A stretch of 64,000 nucleotides of DNA from Saccharothrix saharensis (GCF_006716745.1 NZ_VFPP01000001.1:6459386-6523385); one strand, 5' to 3'; shown: positions 33,067 to 41,134, numbered from the stretch's first letter. Notes: generated from the letters alone by a model not told the origin. Numbers and translations are program-made.

Positions 33067-34170
33067 GTGACCGGGGTTCCCCAGCAGGCCGGACCGTGCG
33101 TGGTGGTCGCCGGAGGCGGCACCGCCGGGCACATCGAGCCAGCCCTGGCCCTGGCCGACGCGGTCATGCGGCTTCGGCCCGACGCGCGGGTCGTCGCGCT
33201 CGGCACAGAGCGCGGTCTGGAGAACAGACTCGTGCCGGCCCGCGGCTACCCGCTGGAGCTGATCCCGCCCGTGCCGATGCCGCGCAAGCCGACGCCCGAC
33301 CTGCTCAAGCTGCCGCTGCGGGTCCGCGGCGCGGTCAAGCACACGCGCGAGGTGCTGGAACGGGTCCGCGCGGACGTCGTGGTCGGCTTCGGCGGCTACG
33401 TCGCGCTGCCCGCCTACCTCGCCGCCCGCGGCCGGGTGCCGATCGTCGTCCACGAGGCCAACGCCAAGGCGGGCCTGGCCAACAAGGTCGGCGCGAAGTT
33501 CGCCGAACGGGTCGCCGCCGCCGTGCCCGACTCGGGCCTGACCGACGCGGAGATCATCGGCATCCCGCTGCGCTACTCGATCACCTCGCTCAAGCGCGCG
33601 GAGCTGCGGCAGCAGGCGCGCGCCCACTTCGGGCTGCACCCGACCGCGCCGACGCTGCTGGTGTTCGGCGGCTCGCAGGGCGCGCGGTCGATCAACAACG
33701 CCGTGTCGGGCGCCGCGCCCGCGTTCGCCCAGGCGGGCATCGCGGTGCTGCACGCGCACGGGCCCAAGAACACCGTCGCGGTGCAGTCGGTGCCCGGCGC
33801 GCCGCCGTACGTGCCGGTGCCGTACCTGGACCGGATGGACCTCGCCTACGCGGCGGCGGACGCGGTGCTGTGCCGGTCCGGCGCGATGACCGTGGCCGAG
33901 GTGTCCGCCGTGGGGCTGCCCGCGGTGTTCGTGCCGCTGCCGATCGGCAACGGCGAGCAGTCGCTCAACGCCGCCGCCGTGGTCGCCGCGGGCGGCGGCC
34001 TGCTGGTGCCCGACGACCAGCTCACGCCGGAGTGGATCTCGGCGAACGTCGTCCCGCTGGTGTCCGACCGCAACCGGCTGGCCGCGATGACCACGGCCAC
34101 GCTGAGCACCGGCCACCGCGAGGCGGACGAGGTGCTGGCCCGCATGGTGCTCGAGGTGATCAAGAAGTGA
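33067..34170 (+). CDS. murG: MurG lipid II synthase (GlcNAc transferase)
   Basis: Transfers GlcNAc from UDP-GlcNAc to lipid I at the inner face of the membrane. Its 367 residues contain VVAGGGTAGHIEPALALADA (about 13-32) for the lipid phosphate, VVGFGGYVALPAYLAA, VHEANAKAGLANK, the UDP-site loop LVFGGSQGARSINNAV, and LCRSGAMTVAEVSAVGLPAVFVPLPIGNGEQSLNA at the C-terminal sugar site. GTG 33067 follows GAGGAGG. Its stop overlaps murC as GTGA. Confidence 0.96.
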   Translation: MTGVPQQAGPCVVVAGGGTAGHIEPALALADAVMRLRPDARVVALGTERGLENRLVPARGYPLELIPPVPMPRKPTPDLLKLPLRVRGAVKHTREVLERVRADVVVGFGGYVALPAYLAARGRVPIVVHEANAKAGLANKVGAKFAERVAAAVPDSGLTDAEIIGIPLRYSITSLKRAELRQQARAHFGLHPTAPTLLVFGGSQGARSINNAVSGAAPAFAQAGIAVLHAHGPKNTVAVQSVPGAPPYVPVPYLDRMDLAYAAADAVLCRSGAMTVAEVSAVGLPAVFVPLPIGNGEQSLNAAAVVAAGGGLLVPDDQLTPEWISANVVPLVSDRNRLAAMTTATLSTGHREADEVLARMVLEVIKK

Positions 34171-35564
34171 GCAACGTCCTGGACCGGGTGCACCTCGTCG
34201 GCATCGGCGGGGCCGGCATGAGCGGCATCGCCCGCATCCTGCTGGCCCGGGGCGCGCAGGTGTCCGGCTCGGACGCCAAGGACTCGCGCACCGTGCTCGC
34301 GCTGCGGGCGCAGGGGGCGTCGATCGCGATCGGCCACGCCGGCGCGAACCTCGACCAGCTGCCCGGCGGACCCACCGCGGTCGTGGTGTCCACCGCGATC
34401 CGCGAGGACAACCCGGAGCTGGTGGAGGCACGCGCCCGCGGCGCGGTCGTGCTGCGGCGGGCCGAAGCGCTGGCCGCGCTGATGCTCGACCACCGGGTGG
34501 CGTGCGTCGCCGGCACGCACGGCAAGACGTCCACCACCTCCATGCTCACGGTCGCCCTGCAACACTGCCGGATGGACCCGTCGTTCGCGATCGGCGGCGA
34601 CCTCAACGAGTCCGGCGCGAACGCCCACCAGGGCACCGGTGGCGTGTTCGTCGCCGAGGCCGACGAGAGCGACGGCTCGTTCCTCTACTTCTCGCCGTCG
34701 GTCGCGGTCGTGACCAACGTCGAGGCCGACCACCTCGACCACCACGGCACGGTCGAGGCGTACGTGGCGGTGTTCGACTCGTTCCTGGAGCGCATCCGGC
34801 CCGACGGCGTGCTGATCGCGTGCGCGGACGACCCCGGTTCGGCGGCGCTGGCCGAGCGGGCCGCCAAGCTCGGCATCCGGGTCCGCGCGTACGGCCGCAC
34901 GGCCACCGGCCCCGGCTCGGTCCGCCTGGTCGACTACCGGCCCGCCGACTCCGGCGGTGTGGCGAGGGTGGAGCTGGACGGCGAGGTGCTCGACGTGCGC
35001 GTGGCCGTGCCCGGCGAGCACATGGCGGGCAACGCCATCGCCGCCCTGGTCGCCGCGCTGGAACTCGGCGCGGACCGCGAGGGCGTGCTGGTCGGTCTGG
35101 CCGCGTTCGGCGGGGTGCGGCGGCGGTTCGAGTTCAAGGGGCAGGCCAGGGGCGTGCGGGTGTACGACGACTACGCCCACCACCCCACCGAGGTCGCCGC
35201 CCAGATCGCCGCGGCCCGACCGGTCGCGGGGGACGGCAAGCTGGTCGTGGTGTTCCAGCCGCACCTGTACTCGCGGACCCGGCTGTTCGCCGAGGAGTTC
35301 GCCGCCGCGCTCAGCACGGCCGACGCGGTCGTGGTGCTCGACGTGTACGGCGCGCGCGAGGAACCGGAGCCGGGTGTGAGCGGGGCGCTGCTGTCGGGTC
35401 TGGTGTCGCTGGACGTCGGCAAGGTCGTCTACGAGCCGTCGTTCGACCGGGTGCCCGCGTTGGTGGCGGGCATGGTCGAGGAAGGCGACCTGGTGGTGAC
35501 CATGGGCGCGGGCGACGTGACCATGCTCGGGCCGGAGATCGTCGGGGAACTGGACAAGGCATGA
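34167..35564 (+). CDS. murC: UDP-MurNAc:L-alanine ligase
   Basis: Adds the first residue, L-alanine, to UDP-MurNAc. Its 465 residues start VHLVGIGGAGMSGIARILLARG, then comes the ATP loop AGTHGKTSTTSML (from G116), EADESDGSFLYFSPSVAVVTNVEADHLDHHG, and the C-terminal DDYAHHPTEVAAQI with QPHLYSRTR. It is coupled to murG by a GTGA overlap. Its own TGA overlaps the ATG of a 24-codon ORF, which in turn ends 1 nt before ftsQ. Confidence 0.96.
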   Translation: MSNVLDRVHLVGIGGAGMSGIARILLARGAQVSGSDAKDSRTVLALRAQGASIAIGHAGANLDQLPGGPTAVVVSTAIREDNPELVEARARGAVVLRRAEALAALMLDHRVACVAGTHGKTSTTSMLTVALQHCRMDPSFAIGGDLNESGANAHQGTGGVFVAEADESDGSFLYFSPSVAVVTNVEADHLDHHGTVEAYVAVFDSFLERIRPDGVLIACADDPGSAALAERAAKLGIRVRAYGRTATGPGSVRLVDYRPADSGGVARVELDGEVLDVRVAVPGEHMAGNAIAALVAALELGADREGVLVGLAAFGGVRRRFEFKGQARGVRVYDDYAHHPTEVAAQIAAARPVAGDGKLVVVFQPHLYSRTRLFAEEFAAALSTADAVVVLDVYGAREEPEPGVSGALLSGLVSLDVGKVVYEPSFDRVPALVAGMVEEGDLVVTMGAGDVTMLGPEIVGELDKA

Positions 35565-35635
35565 GCGAGTTCGCGAGCGAGTCGTTCGGCGCAGTGCTCC
35601 GTGCTCTGGCCACGCCGAGTGCCGGCGAGGCGTGA
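35561..35635 (+). CDS. 24-residue ORF filling the murC-ftsQ junction
   Basis: ATG 35561 overlaps the murC stop (ATGA), and its TGA ends 1 nt before the ftsQ ATG. The peptide begins MSEFASESFG and ends ATPSAGEA. It has no ribosome site of its own, so it would be read by ribosomes leaving murC and could carry them to ftsQ. The DNA (GAGCGAGTTCGCGAGCGAGT) also resembles GAGCGAG-type repeat elements seen at gene junctions in related actinomycetes, so it may be a repeat rather than a gene. Confidence 0.4.
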   Translation: MSEFASESFGAVLRALATPSAGEA

Positions 35636-35636
35636 C

Positions 35637-36398
35637 ATGAGCACGCAGGCGCCGCGTCGTCGTCCGGGCGGGGGCCACCCGGGTTCCCGCCCGGCGGCGG
35701 CGCGCCGTCGCCCGTCCCGCCGTCCCACGCGGGCCGACCTGTACCGGCGCAAGGTGGTCCGCCGCCGGGTGGGCGCGATCCTCGGCATGCTCGTGGTGAC
35801 CGTCGTCGTCTGCACGGTCTGGTTCACGCCCGCGCTCGGCGTCCGCGAGGTCGAGGTGCTGGGCACCGCCGACCTGACCGCCGACGAGGTCCGCGTCGCC
35901 GCGGCGATCGAACCCGGCACCCCGCTGGTGCGGCTCGAGGTCGACGCGGTCGCCGCGCGGGTCCGCGAACTGCCGCGCGTCGCCGGCGTCGAGGTGGAGC
36001 GGGTCCTGCCGGGCACCGTGCGGCTCACCGTGGACGAGCGGGAACCGGTCGCCGTGATCAAGTCACCCGGAGGCGTGCACCTGGTCGACGCGACCGGCAA
36101 GGACTACGCGACCGTCGCGCAGCCGCCGGACGGCCTGCCGGAGCTGGAGGTGACGCCGGACGCGCTCGGCGCGGCGGTGGCCGTGCTGACGCAGGTTCCC
36201 GAGTCGTTGCGCCGGGACGTGCTCGGCGTCACCGCGGACTCGCCGTCGGACGTCCGGCTGGCGTTGGGCGGCGGTCGCGAGGCGCGCTGGGGCTCGCCCG
36301 CCGACACCGCCCGCAAGGCCGCGGTGCTGGAAGTCCTGCTGACCCGCAAGGGCAGCGTGTTCGACGTGTCCAGCCCGGAGCTGCCGACCGTCTCCTAA
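35637..36398 (+). CDS. ftsQ: Cell division protein FtsQ
   Basis: A bitopic divisome scaffold protein of 253 residues. A very basic cytoplasmic start (many RRPSRRPTR) is followed by one membrane helix (VGAILGMLVVTVVVCTVWF, about 45-63), then a POTRA domain (LGVREVEVLGTADLTADEVRVAAAIEPGTPLVRLEVDAVAARVRELP) and an FtsQ domain with RVAGVEVERVLPGTVRLTVDEREPVAVI. ATG 35637 was chosen because it follows the small ORF by 1 nt; the frame is open 12 codons further. It binds FtsL/FtsB and recruits FtsW/FtsI. Confidence 0.9.
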   Translation: MSTQAPRRRPGGGHPGSRPAAARRRPSRRPTRADLYRRKVVRRRVGAILGMLVVTVVVCTVWFTPALGVREVEVLGTADLTADEVRVAAAIEPGTPLVRLEVDAVAARVRELPRVAGVEVERVLPGTVRLTVDEREPVAVIKSPGGVHLVDATGKDYATVAQPPDGLPELEVTPDALGAAVAVLTQVPESLRRDVLGVTADSPSDVRLALGGGREARWGSPADTARKAAVLEVLLTRKGSVFDVSSPELPTVS

Positions 36399-36470
36399 AC
36401 GCCGTGACGCGGTGAAACCCGCCACAGGACGTATCCGCGAAAGTCCGTCGTCCCGCCGTCGTTCCCCGGC

Positions 36471-36476
36471 GATACT
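36471..36476 (+). promoter_or_regulatory. -10 hexamer of leaderless DUF664 gene
   Basis: GATACT, 6 nt before ATG 36483, with no ribosome site between them. Confidence 0.45.
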
Positions 36477-36482
36477 TCGACG

Positions 36483-36995
36483 ATGACGCAGAGCCCGGTG
36501 GACAACCGGATCGAACTCCCGTACTCCGGTGACGAACGCGCGCTGCTGGGCGGGTTCCTCGACTTCCTGCGCGGGACGATCGAGTTCAAGTGCGCCGGGC
36601 TGTCGGACGCCGACGCGGCCCGCTCGGTGCTCCCGTCGCAGCTCAACACGGCCGCGGGCATCGTCAAGCACCTGCGCTGGGTCGAGCACTACTGGTTCGA
36701 GGTGGCGCTGTCGGGACGGCCGTCGCGCGCCCCCTACACCCGCGAGGACCCGGACGCCGATTGGCGCGTCGAGCCGGGCGAGACGATCTCGGGATTGATC
36801 GCCGACTACGCTGAGCAGTGCGCGGTGAGTCGGGAACTCGTCGCGGGCCTCGACCTCGACCACGAGGTGGTGTTCCGCGGCGACAAGCGGCTTTCCGCGC
36901 GCTGGGTGCTGATCCACATGATCGAGGAAACGGGTCGGCACGCGGGGCACCTGGACGTGGTGCGGGAACTGCTCGACGGGGTGACCGGCGAGTAG
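36483..36995 (+). CDS. DinB/DUF664 family protein, possible mycothiol-dependent transferase
   Basis: A 170-residue four-helix DinB-like protein. Metal-ligand positions are visible as LNTAAGIVKHLRWVEHYWFE (first His, helix 2) and VLIHMIEETGRHAGHLDVVRELLDG (H-x3-E-x3-H-x2-H near the end), the DUF664 pattern. Members include mycothiol- or bacillithiol-dependent detoxification enzymes, but the reaction here is unknown. It interrupts ftsQ-ftsZ, which are neighbours in most actinobacterial clusters, and is probably transcribed from its own leaderless promoter. A hairpin follows at 37032-37071. Confidence 0.8.
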   Translation: MTQSPVDNRIELPYSGDERALLGGFLDFLRGTIEFKCAGLSDADAARSVLPSQLNTAAGIVKHLRWVEHYWFEVALSGRPSRAPYTREDPDADWRVEPGETISGLIADYAEQCAVSRELVAGLDLDHEVVFRGDKRLSARWVLIHMIEETGRHAGHLDVVRELLDGVTGE

Positions 36996-37031
36996 AGACC
37001 GCTCACCCGGTCAGGACACAACACGGCGTGG

Positions 37032-37071
37032 CTGCTGGACCGAGGCATTCGCGATGCATAACGTCCAGCAG
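37032..37071 (+). terminator. Hairpin between the DUF664 gene and ftsZ
   Basis: CTGCTGGAC (37032-37040) pairs with GTCCAGCAG (37063-37071); inside, GCAT (37045-37048) pairs with ATGC (37054-37057) around TCGCG. It probably ends the DUF664 transcript and insulates the ftsZ promoter that follows. Confidence 0.55.
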
Positions 37072-37083
37072 GAACATACGGGG

Positions 37084-37115
37084 TTGACATAACTCTGAAC
37101 CTCTGGTTGAGAGTT
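37084..37115 (+). promoter_or_regulatory. ftsZ upstream promoter element with dyad
   Basis: A perfect TTGACA (37084-37089) is followed at once by a dyad: AACTCTGAAC (37091-37100) and GTTGAGAGTT (37106-37115), complementary at 9 of 10 positions. A good -10 at 17 bp is not evident (TTGAGA). The dyad may be an operator for ftsZ control; the ftsZ ATG is about 90 bp further. Confidence 0.5.
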
Positions 37116-37204
37116 TCAATCCGGGTGGAGATCCGTCCGGGCTGTGACACCGGTGGTCATCCACTCCAGCACATGAGCACGGACACGATCAGGAAGGCGG
37201 ACCG

Positions 37205-38536
37205 ATGACGCCCCCGCACAACTACCTCGCGGTGATAAAGGTCGTCGGCATCGGCGGTGGCGGTGTCAACGCCGTCAACCGCATGATCGAGGTCGGGCTC
37301 AAGGGCGTCGAGTTCATCGCGGTGAACACCGACGCCCAGGCGCTGCTCATGTCGGACGCCGACGTGAAGCTCGACATCGGCCGCGAACTCACCCGCGGCC
37401 TCGGTGCAGGCGCCAATCCCGAAGTCGGCCACAAGGCCGCCGAAGACCACCGCGAGGAGATCGAGGAAGTCCTCAAGGGCGCGGACATGGTGTTCGTGAC
37501 CGCCGGCGAGGGCGGCGGCACGGGCACCGGTGGCGCGCCCGTTGTCGCCTCGATCGCCCGCAAGCTCGGCGCGCTGACCATCGGTGTGGTCACGCGACCG
37601 TTCTCGTTCGAGGGCAAGCGCCGCGCCAAGCAGGCCGAAGAGGGCATCCAGGCGCTGCGCAACGAGTGCGACACCCTCATCGTGATCCCGAACGACCGGC
37701 TGCTGCAGCTCGGCGACATCGGCGTCTCGCTGATGGACGCGTTCCGCTCCGCGGACGAGGTGCTGCTGTCCGGTGTCCAGGGCATCACCGACCTGATCAC
37801 CACCCCCGGTCTGATCAACCTCGACTTCGCCGACGTCAAGTCGGTCATGTCCGGCGCGGGCAGCGCGTTGATGGGCATCGGCTCGGCGCGCGGCGAGGGC
37901 AGGGCGGTCCAGGCCGCGCAGAAGGCCATCAACTCGCCGTTGCTGGAAGCCTCGATGGAGGGTGCGCACGGCGTGCTGCTCTCGATCGCCGGTGGCAGCG
38001 ACCTCGGGTTGTTCGAGATCAACGAGTCGGCCTCGCTGGTGCAGGAGGCGGCGCACCCGGACGCGAACATCATCTTCGGTACGGTCATCGACGACTCGCT
38101 CGGCGACGAGGTCCGGGTGACGGTGATCGCGGCGGGTTTTGACAGCGGCGGGCCGACGCACAAGAAGCTGGAGCCGCAAGCCCTGTCCAGCCCGCAGCGG
38201 GGCACGCCGGTCGCGACGGCCACGGCGGGGCAGGTGAGCCAGCAGCCGCCCGTGCAGCAGGTCCAGCAACCCCCGCCGGTGCAGCAGGTGCCGCAGGTGC
38301 AGCCGCAGCCCGTGCCGCAGGCGGAGCAGCCGGTCGTGCCGCCGAGGCCGACCGTGCCGCAGCAGCCGCAGGCCGGCCAGGGCAACGGCCAGTCGCCCTA
38401 CGCCACGCCGCAGCCGACCATGCCGCGGTCGTTGACGCCGGGTGTGCCGGGGAGCGGCTCGCTGCCGAACCGGGCCGTGCCGGTGACCGACGACCCCGAC
38501 GACGAGGTCGACGTCCCCCCCTTCATGCGCCGCTGA
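37205..38536 (+). CDS. ftsZ: Cell division GTPase FtsZ
   Basis: The tubulin-like GTPase that forms the division ring. Its 443 residues begin VIKVVGIGGGGVNAVNRMIE; the tubulin signature is GEGGGTGTGGAPVVA (about 101-115), with the synergy loop in GLINLDFADVKSVMSGAG. After residue about 315 comes a linker rich in Pro, Gln and Val. The C-terminal peptide DDEVDVPPFMRR binds SepF and FtsW in actinobacteria, where FtsA is missing, as it is here. ATG 37205 has a GGAAGGCGGA ribosome site. A 22-bp repeat array begins on its stop codon. Confidence 0.98.
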   Translation: MTPPHNYLAVIKVVGIGGGGVNAVNRMIEVGLKGVEFIAVNTDAQALLMSDADVKLDIGRELTRGLGAGANPEVGHKAAEDHREEIEEVLKGADMVFVTAGEGGGTGTGGAPVVASIARKLGALTIGVVTRPFSFEGKRRAKQAEEGIQALRNECDTLIVIPNDRLLQLGDIGVSLMDAFRSADEVLLSGVQGITDLITTPGLINLDFADVKSVMSGAGSALMGIGSARGEGRAVQAAQKAINSPLLEASMEGAHGVLLSIAGGSDLGLFEINESASLVQEAAHPDANIIFGTVIDDSLGDEVRVTVIAAGFDSGGPTHKKLEPQALSSPQRGTPVATATAGQVSQQPPVQQVQQPPPVQQVPQVQPQPVPQAEQPVVPPRPTVPQQPQAGQGNGQSPYATPQPTMPRSLTPGVPGSGSLPNRAVPVTDDPDDEVDVPPFMRR

Positions 38537-38728
38537 CCCGAGAGTCGAACGCTCGCGTCCCGCGAGTCGAACCTCCAGGACCCCCGAGTTCTACGTTCAG
38601 GACGGCACCCGCCGACGCGAACGTGGAACTCGGGGGTCCTGAGCGTTCGACACTCGGGTCCTGAGCGTTCGACACGCGGGACGCGAGCGTTCGACACGCG
38701 GGGCCTGAAGGTTCGACACGCGGGTCTG
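38533..38728. repeat. 22-bp repeat array with inverted arms after ftsZ
   Basis: Eight copies of a 22-bp unit with core GTTCGACACGCGGG: three inverted (38533-38554, 38555-38576, 38577-38598), a 20-bp centre, then five direct (from 38619, 38641, 38663, 38685, 38707). Register is exact: the core GTTCGAC or its variant recurs every 22 bp. The two innermost units pair as a 21-bp stem (38577-38597 with 38620-38640, one mismatch) around a 22-nt loop, and the outer units extend it imperfectly. The outermost inverted unit contains the ftsZ stop codon. It may terminate the ftsZ transcript or bind a protein. Confidence 0.85.
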
Positions 38729-38741
38729 GGAAGCTTGGGGG

Positions 38742-39446
38742 GTGCGCATCCGTCGTGTCGTGACCACCCGCGAAGGCGGCGTGTCGAAAGCCCCGTACGA
38801 CTCCTTCAACCTCGGCGACCACGTCGGTGACGACCCGGCGGCCGTCGAGGCCAACCGGAAGCGGCTGGCCGAGGGCATCGGGCTCGAACCCGACCGGCTG
38901 GTCTGGATGGAACAGGTCCACGGCCGCACGGTCGGCGTCGTGGACGGGCCGGTGACCGAGCCGCTGGAGGCCACGGACGCCGTGGTGACCAGGCAGGAAC
39001 GCCTCGCGCTCGTCGTCCTCACGGCCGACTGCGTGCCGGTGCTCCTGGGCGACCCGGAGGCGGGCGTGATCGCCGCCGTCCACGCCGGCCGCGTCGGCGC
39101 ACGGGTCGGCGTCGTCCCGGCCACCCTGGAGCGCATGGTCGAGCTGGGCGCGCACAAGGAGGACATCGAGGTGCTGCTCGGGCCGGCCGTCTGCGGCCAG
39201 TGCTACGAGGTCCCCGCCGCCATGCGCGACGACGTGGAGCAGCACCTGCCCGGCAGCGCGGCCAAGACCCGCTCCGGCAAGCCCGCCCTCGACCTGCGCG
39301 CCGGCATCTGGCAGCAGCTCGCGGACGCGGGCGTCGGCCGGATCGGCGTCGACCCCCGCTGCACGGTCGAGGAGAAGTCCCTGTTCAGCCACCGCCGGGA
39401 CCCGGGAACGGGACGGCTCGCGGGCGTCATCTGGATGGAGTCGTGA
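38742..39446 (+). CDS. pgeF: Peptidoglycan editing factor / YfiH family oxidase
   Basis: A 234-residue YfiH/DUF152 protein. TTREGGVSKAPYDSFNLGDHVGDD opens it; the copper or zinc site is LTADCVPVLL (Cys) with AAVHAGRVGA (His) and AVCGQCYEV. The family has laccase-like or purine nucleosidase activity in some members, and in E. coli PgeF clears mis-made L-Ser muropeptide precursors, which fits its place behind ftsZ. Typical members have H-x-GW-R-G at the second His; here it is HAGRVGA. GTG 38742 lies 13 bp after the repeat array. Confidence 0.88.
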   Translation: MRIRRVVTTREGGVSKAPYDSFNLGDHVGDDPAAVEANRKRLAEGIGLEPDRLVWMEQVHGRTVGVVDGPVTEPLEATDAVVTRQERLALVVLTADCVPVLLGDPEAGVIAAVHAGRVGARVGVVPATLERMVELGAHKEDIEVLLGPAVCGQCYEVPAAMRDDVEQHLPGSAAKTRSGKPALDLRAGIWQQLADAGVGRIGVDPRCTVEEKSLFSHRRDPGTGRLAGVIWMES

Positions 39447-40141
39447 ACCGGCGCGAAGAGCTTGCCCTGTCGCTGGCCGAGGTCGAGGACCGCATCGCCG
39501 CGGCCTGCGCGGCCGTCGGCCGGTCGCCCGACGAGGTCGAGCTGCTGGCCGTCACCAAGACGTTCCCGGCGGAGGACGTCGCGATCCTCAGCGACCTCGG
39601 CCTCACCGCGTTCGCCGAGAACCGCGACCAGGAGGCGAGCCGCAAGACCGCCGAGTTCGCCGAACTGCGCCCGGACGCCGCGGCCAGGTGGCACATGGTC
39701 GGCTCGCTCCAGCGCAACAAGGCCAGGTCCGTCCTGCGCTGGGCCGACCGGATCGACACGGTCGACTCCGCCCGGCTCGCCGACGCCATCGCGAAGGCCG
39801 CGACCGAACCCACCGAGGTGCTCGTCCAGGTCAGCATCGACGGCGACGAGACCCGCGGCGGTCACCCGATCGGTGACCTTCCGCGACTCGCCGATCACGT
39901 AGCACGTTCGAGTGAACTTATTTTGCGGGGTGTGATGACCGTCGCACCCCTTGGGATGTCTCCACAGCAGGCGTTTGCTGCTCTATATGAAGCGGTAACC
40001 CGCTTGCGGGTCGATCATCCCGATGCCACCGTGATCTCGGCGGGGATGAGCGGTGACCTGGAGGATGCGATAGCGCACGGATCCACGTGCGTGCGTGTCG
40101 GAACAGCGTTGCTGGGCAGCCGGAGACTAGCCTCGCCGTAA
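39443..40141 (+). CDS. yggS: YggS-type PLP homeostasis protein
   Basis: A 232-residue alanine-racemase-fold protein that binds pyridoxal phosphate and keeps its level balanced; it has no clear enzymatic activity in this family. VELLAVTKTFPAEDVAIL carries the PLP lysine (about residue 40), with RWHMVGSLQRNKARSVL, LVQVSIDGDETRGG and VISAGMSGDLEDAIAHGSTCVRVGTALLGSR following. The GTG start overlaps the pgeF stop (GTGA). The usual FGENY motif reads FAENRDQE. It precedes sepF as in most Gram-positives. Confidence 0.92.
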   Translation: MNRREELALSLAEVEDRIAAACAAVGRSPDEVELLAVTKTFPAEDVAILSDLGLTAFAENRDQEASRKTAEFAELRPDAAARWHMVGSLQRNKARSVLRWADRIDTVDSARLADAIAKAATEPTEVLVQVSIDGDETRGGHPIGDLPRLADHVARSSELILRGVMTVAPLGMSPQQAFAALYEAVTRLRVDHPDATVISAGMSGDLEDAIAHGSTCVRVGTALLGSRRLASP

Positions 40142-40211
40142 CTGTCCGGAACCTCTGGGACGGCCGCGACGTCCTTCGGGTAGGGATCTCGGCGGAGGAA
40201 GGGCTCAAGCC

Positions 40212-40829
40212 ATGAGCGGGTTTCACAAGCTGAAGGCCTACTTCGGGATGGTTCCCGCCGAGTACGCCGACGACCCGGCCGCCTACGAGGACGACCGGCG
40301 CTACGCGGACTACCGGTCCGAGTACGCCGACCCGGACGACTACGAGCCGTACCCGGAGCAGCGCACGGCCCGACGGCGCTCGTTCAACGGCTACCGCGCC
40401 GAGCTGGACGACGCGGACGGCTACGAGCCGGAGCGCGGCGCCCGCCCGCGCCGGCCGTGGACCCCGGACACCCACGGCGCGCTGGCCGTGGAGCCGCAGC
40501 GCGAGCCCGCGAGCAGGCTGCGGCCCGCCCCGGAACCCGCGAGCACCCCGCTCGGCCGCATCACCACGCTGCATCCGCGCAGCTACAACGAGGCGCGGAC
40601 GATCGGCGAGCACTACCGCGACGGCACGCCGGTGATCATGAACCTCACCGACATGGACGACGCGGACGCCAAGCGGCTGGTGGACTTCGCGGCCGGTCTG
40701 GCGTTCGCGCTGCGCGGCTCGATCGACAAGGTCACCAACAAGGTGTTCCTTCTCTCACCTCCCAACATCGACGTCACAGCGGAGGACCGCAGGCGACTCG
40801 CGGAGGGCGGGTTCCTCAACCAGGGCTGA
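40212..40829 (+). CDS. sepF: Cell division protein SepF
   Basis: The membrane anchor for FtsZ in bacteria without FtsA. Its 205 residues start MSGFHKLKAYFGM, an amphipathic membrane-binding helix, then about 95 residues of disordered, Asp/Tyr/Arg-rich linker. The folded SepF domain starts near ITTLHPRSYNEARTIGEHYRDGTPVIMNLTDMDD and includes DFAAGLAFALRGSIDKVTNKVFLLSP. ATG 40212 follows GGAGGAAGG. TAGCCT at 40128-40133, inside the yggS end, is a possible promoter element with a leader of about 70 nt. Confidence 0.95.
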   Translation: MSGFHKLKAYFGMVPAEYADDPAAYEDDRRYADYRSEYADPDDYEPYPEQRTARRRSFNGYRAELDDADGYEPERGARPRRPWTPDTHGALAVEPQREPASRLRPAPEPASTPLGRITTLHPRSYNEARTIGEHYRDGTPVIMNLTDMDDADAKRLVDFAAGLAFALRGSIDKVTNKVFLLSPPNIDVTAEDRRRLAEGGFLNQG

Positions 40830-40849
40830 GTGGTGGCACAGTTGAGCAT

Positions 40850-41134
40850 GTGGATGCCCTCTGGCTCGTGGTCTACTACGTGTTGTTCTCGTTCTGGTTG
40901 CTGCTCACGGCGCGTGTCGTCGTGGAGCTCGTCCGTAGTTTCGCCAGGGGATGGCGGCCTGCGGGCGGGGTCGCGGTGGCGCTCGAGACCGTCTACACCG
41001 TGACCGATCCTCCGGTCCGCTTGCTGCGTCGGATCATCCCGACCGTGCGGATCGGCGGCATCGGTCTGGACTTGTCCATTATTGTGCTGTTGCTGGTCGT
41101 TATCATTCTGATGCGAGTAGCCGATCCCAGGTGA
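40850..41134 (+). CDS. yggT: YggT family membrane protein
   Basis: A 94-residue protein with two hydrophobic helices, LWLVVYYVLFSFWLLLTARV and LSIIVLLLVVIILMRVA, around a loop containing ETVYTVTDPPVRLLRRIIPTVRIGGIGLDL, the YggT signature (TDP-x3-RRIIP). The function is not settled; it is placed between sepF and divIVA in many Gram-positives and is linked to membrane or osmotic roles. GTG 40850 is the only reasonable start in frame. Confidence 0.88.
   Translation: MDALWLVVYYVLFSFWLLLTARVVVELVRSFARGWRPAGGVAVALETVYTVTDPPVRLLRRIIPTVRIGGIGLDLSIIVLLLVVIILMRVADPR

Noticed and set aside
38533..38728. CRISPR array or cluster of SOS boxes or tRNA fragments after ftsZ
   Set aside because: The units touch each other without unique spacers and invert in the middle, so it is not CRISPR. 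GTTCGA/TCGAAC halves recall LexA sites and the tRNA T-arm, but the TCGAAC-N4-GTTCGA layout and tRNA stems are absent.
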